Assembly (NCBI GenBank): GCA_031552995.1
Contig: JAVBMB010000026.1
Coordinates: 1-5,676 of the forward strand
Direction of reading: 5' to 3'
DNA length: 5,676 bases
From: JAVBMB01 sp031552995
GTDB lineage: Bacteria; Bacillota; Clostridia; Oscillospirales; Butyricicoccaceae
Shown here one piece after another: positions 4,778 through 5,676 of the stretch. The notes beneath the pieces are model-generated. The model saw only the letters and a list, made by a program, of their open reading frames with translations. It did no database searches and was not told the origin of the DNA. Every line of letters begins with the position of its first letter. Within the stretch, counting starts at the first letter, position 1. The translations under genes and the position numbers were made by a program.

Positions 4778-5676
4778 ATGATTGACAGAGCTGTGGCCCA
4801 GCGGGTGCTGGGGCGCGCGATGGCCAGCGGAGGCGATTATGCCGAGATTTTCGCCGAGGACAGCGTGCGCGGCAATATCAAAATGGTGGACAGCAAAATC
4901 GATACCGCTATCGCGGGGAGGCGGTTTGGCGCCGGCATAAGGATTTTTAAGGGGCTGAACTGCGTATACGCGACGACAAACGACCTGAGCGAGAATGGCC
5001 TGATGGCGTGCGCCGGCAGGGCCGCCGCGGCAATTGCGCCGCTTGGCGGAGATATCTGCCTGACGCTTAAGCCGACATTTGTCGACAACGCGCACCCTGT
5101 GCTTAAAACACCGGCGCAGGTGGAGGGGAAAATCAAGGCCGACCTTGTGCGCAGGGCTAACGACGCGGCGAGAGGATACAGCAACGAAATCGTGCAGGCG
5201 GTAATTCAGCTTGTCGAGTGGGATCAAAATATACTGATAGCCAGCACGGACGATGTGTTTGCGGCCGACCGCAGGACATACAGCAGAATTACCGTAAACT
5301 GCGTCGCTTCAAACGGCGGCGAAAACCAGTCCGGCGTATATTCCCCGGGGCGCATGATGGGCTTTGAGTGCTTTGAAAACGGCGAAATCGACGCCGAAGA
5401 GACGGGGCGGCAGGCATCACGGCAGGCGGTGACGATGCTGCACGCGAAAAACTGCAAGCCGGGGCGCATGACTGTCGCCATCGAAAACGAGTTCGGCGGC
5501 GTCATTTTCCACGAGGCCTGCGGGCATTCGCTTGAGGCGACATCGGTGGCAATAGGCGAGTCGGAGTTCAGCGGCAAGCTTGGGCAGACTATCGCCGGCG
5601 GCAAGGTGACGGCTATTGACGATGGCACGATGAAAAACGCCTGGGGCTCGATAAATATCGACGACGAGGGCACGCC
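4778..5676 (+). CDS. tldD: TldD-type metalloprotease, C-terminus off the window
   Basis: The 299 visible residues start MIDRAVAQRVLGRAMASGGD and match the TldD/PmbA (TldD/TldE) family of cytoplasmic zinc-dependent proteases, which act as a TldD-TldE heterodimer on small unfolded peptides such as CcdA antitoxin and microcin B17 leader peptides. The active-site motif HEACGH (245-250) fits HExxxH, with H245 and H250 as metal ligands and E246 as catalytic base; it is followed by SLE and then by the family's conserved block AIDDGTM...GSINIDDEGTP (about 279-300). Having HExxxH marks it as the catalytic TldD rather than the inactive TldE/PmbA partner. The N-terminal domain (about 1-190) has the family pattern YAEIF...GAGIRI. 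In E. coli TldD the third metal ligand is a cysteine near the C-terminus; that region is beyond the window, as is the usual position of a tldE/pmbA gene. It is transcribed away from the MATE gene. Assignment is firm; the substrate is unknown. Confidence 0.93.
   Translation, partial: MIDRAVAQRVLGRAMASGGDYAEIFAEDSVRGNIKMVDSKIDTAIAGRRFGAGIRIFKGLNCVYATTNDLSENGLMACAGRAAAAIAPLGGDICLTLKPTFVDNAHPVLKTPAQVEGKIKADLVRRANDAARGYSNEIVQAVIQLVEWDQNILIASTDDVFAADRRTYSRITVNCVASNGGENQSGVYSPGRMMGFECFENGEIDAEETGRQASRQAVTMLHAKNCKPGRMTVAIENEFGGVIFHEACGHSLEATSVAIGESEFSGKLGQTIAGGKVTAIDDGTMKNAWGSINIDDEGT

Noticed and set aside
4672..4785. A 37-codon plus-strand ORF (MMLYYTNIGLDGS...) overlapping the tldD start, a possible leader or precursor peptide for TldD
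   Set aside because: No Shine-Dalgarno precedes it, its first codons overlap the likely tldD -10 box, and its sequence has neither a leader-like nor a core-peptide pattern.

Overview
The window looks like a chromosomal piece of a GC-rich Clostridia-type Firmicute (an Oscillospirales- or Christensenellales-like anaerobe is my guess, not proven). Supporting signs are strong GGAGG-type ribosome binding sites, AT-rich sigma-A promoters with consensus -35/-10 boxes in otherwise GC-rich DNA, free use of ATA and AGG codons, and cysteine-rich enzymes. No rRNA, tRNA, CRISPR array, insertion sequence or phage gene is visible.

Layout. (1) 1-390, minus strand: the N-terminal 130 residues of a chorismate mutase (AroQ-type) protein that runs off the left edge. 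It carries every known AroQ active-site residue, followed by a C-terminal part I cannot assign. (2) 391-538: a compact divergent promoter region in which two near-consensus sigma-A promoters, one per strand, share almost the same -35 hexamer. (3) 539-1900 and 1951-2985, plus strand: a two-gene operon of a dihydrolipoyl dehydrogenase (lipoamide dehydrogenase, E3/L-protein) and a low-specificity L-threonine aldolase, closed by a strong hairpin terminator at about 3014-3049. (4) 3180-4544, minus strand: a complete MATE-family multidrug/Na+ (or H+) antiporter convergent with that operon. (5) 4545-4777: a second divergent intergenic region with a near-consensus promoter for the MATE gene and a plausible one for the next gene. 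(6) 4778-5676, plus strand: the N-terminal 299 residues of a TldD-type metalloprotease with its HExxxH motif, cut by the right edge.

How they might work together: the aldolase makes glycine and acetaldehyde from threonine, and dihydrolipoyl dehydrogenase is the shared L-protein of glycine cleavage, so the operon could link threonine breakdown to glycine oxidation; this is inference because no gcv, PDH or other 2-oxoacid dehydrogenase gene is in view. The chorismate mutase belongs to aromatic amino-acid synthesis and may be co-controlled with the operon through the shared promoter region. MATE and TldD are individually ordinary housekeeping/accessory genes. I found no convincing new multi-gene system here; the best signals are the overlapping divergent promoters and the unassigned tail on the chorismate mutase.
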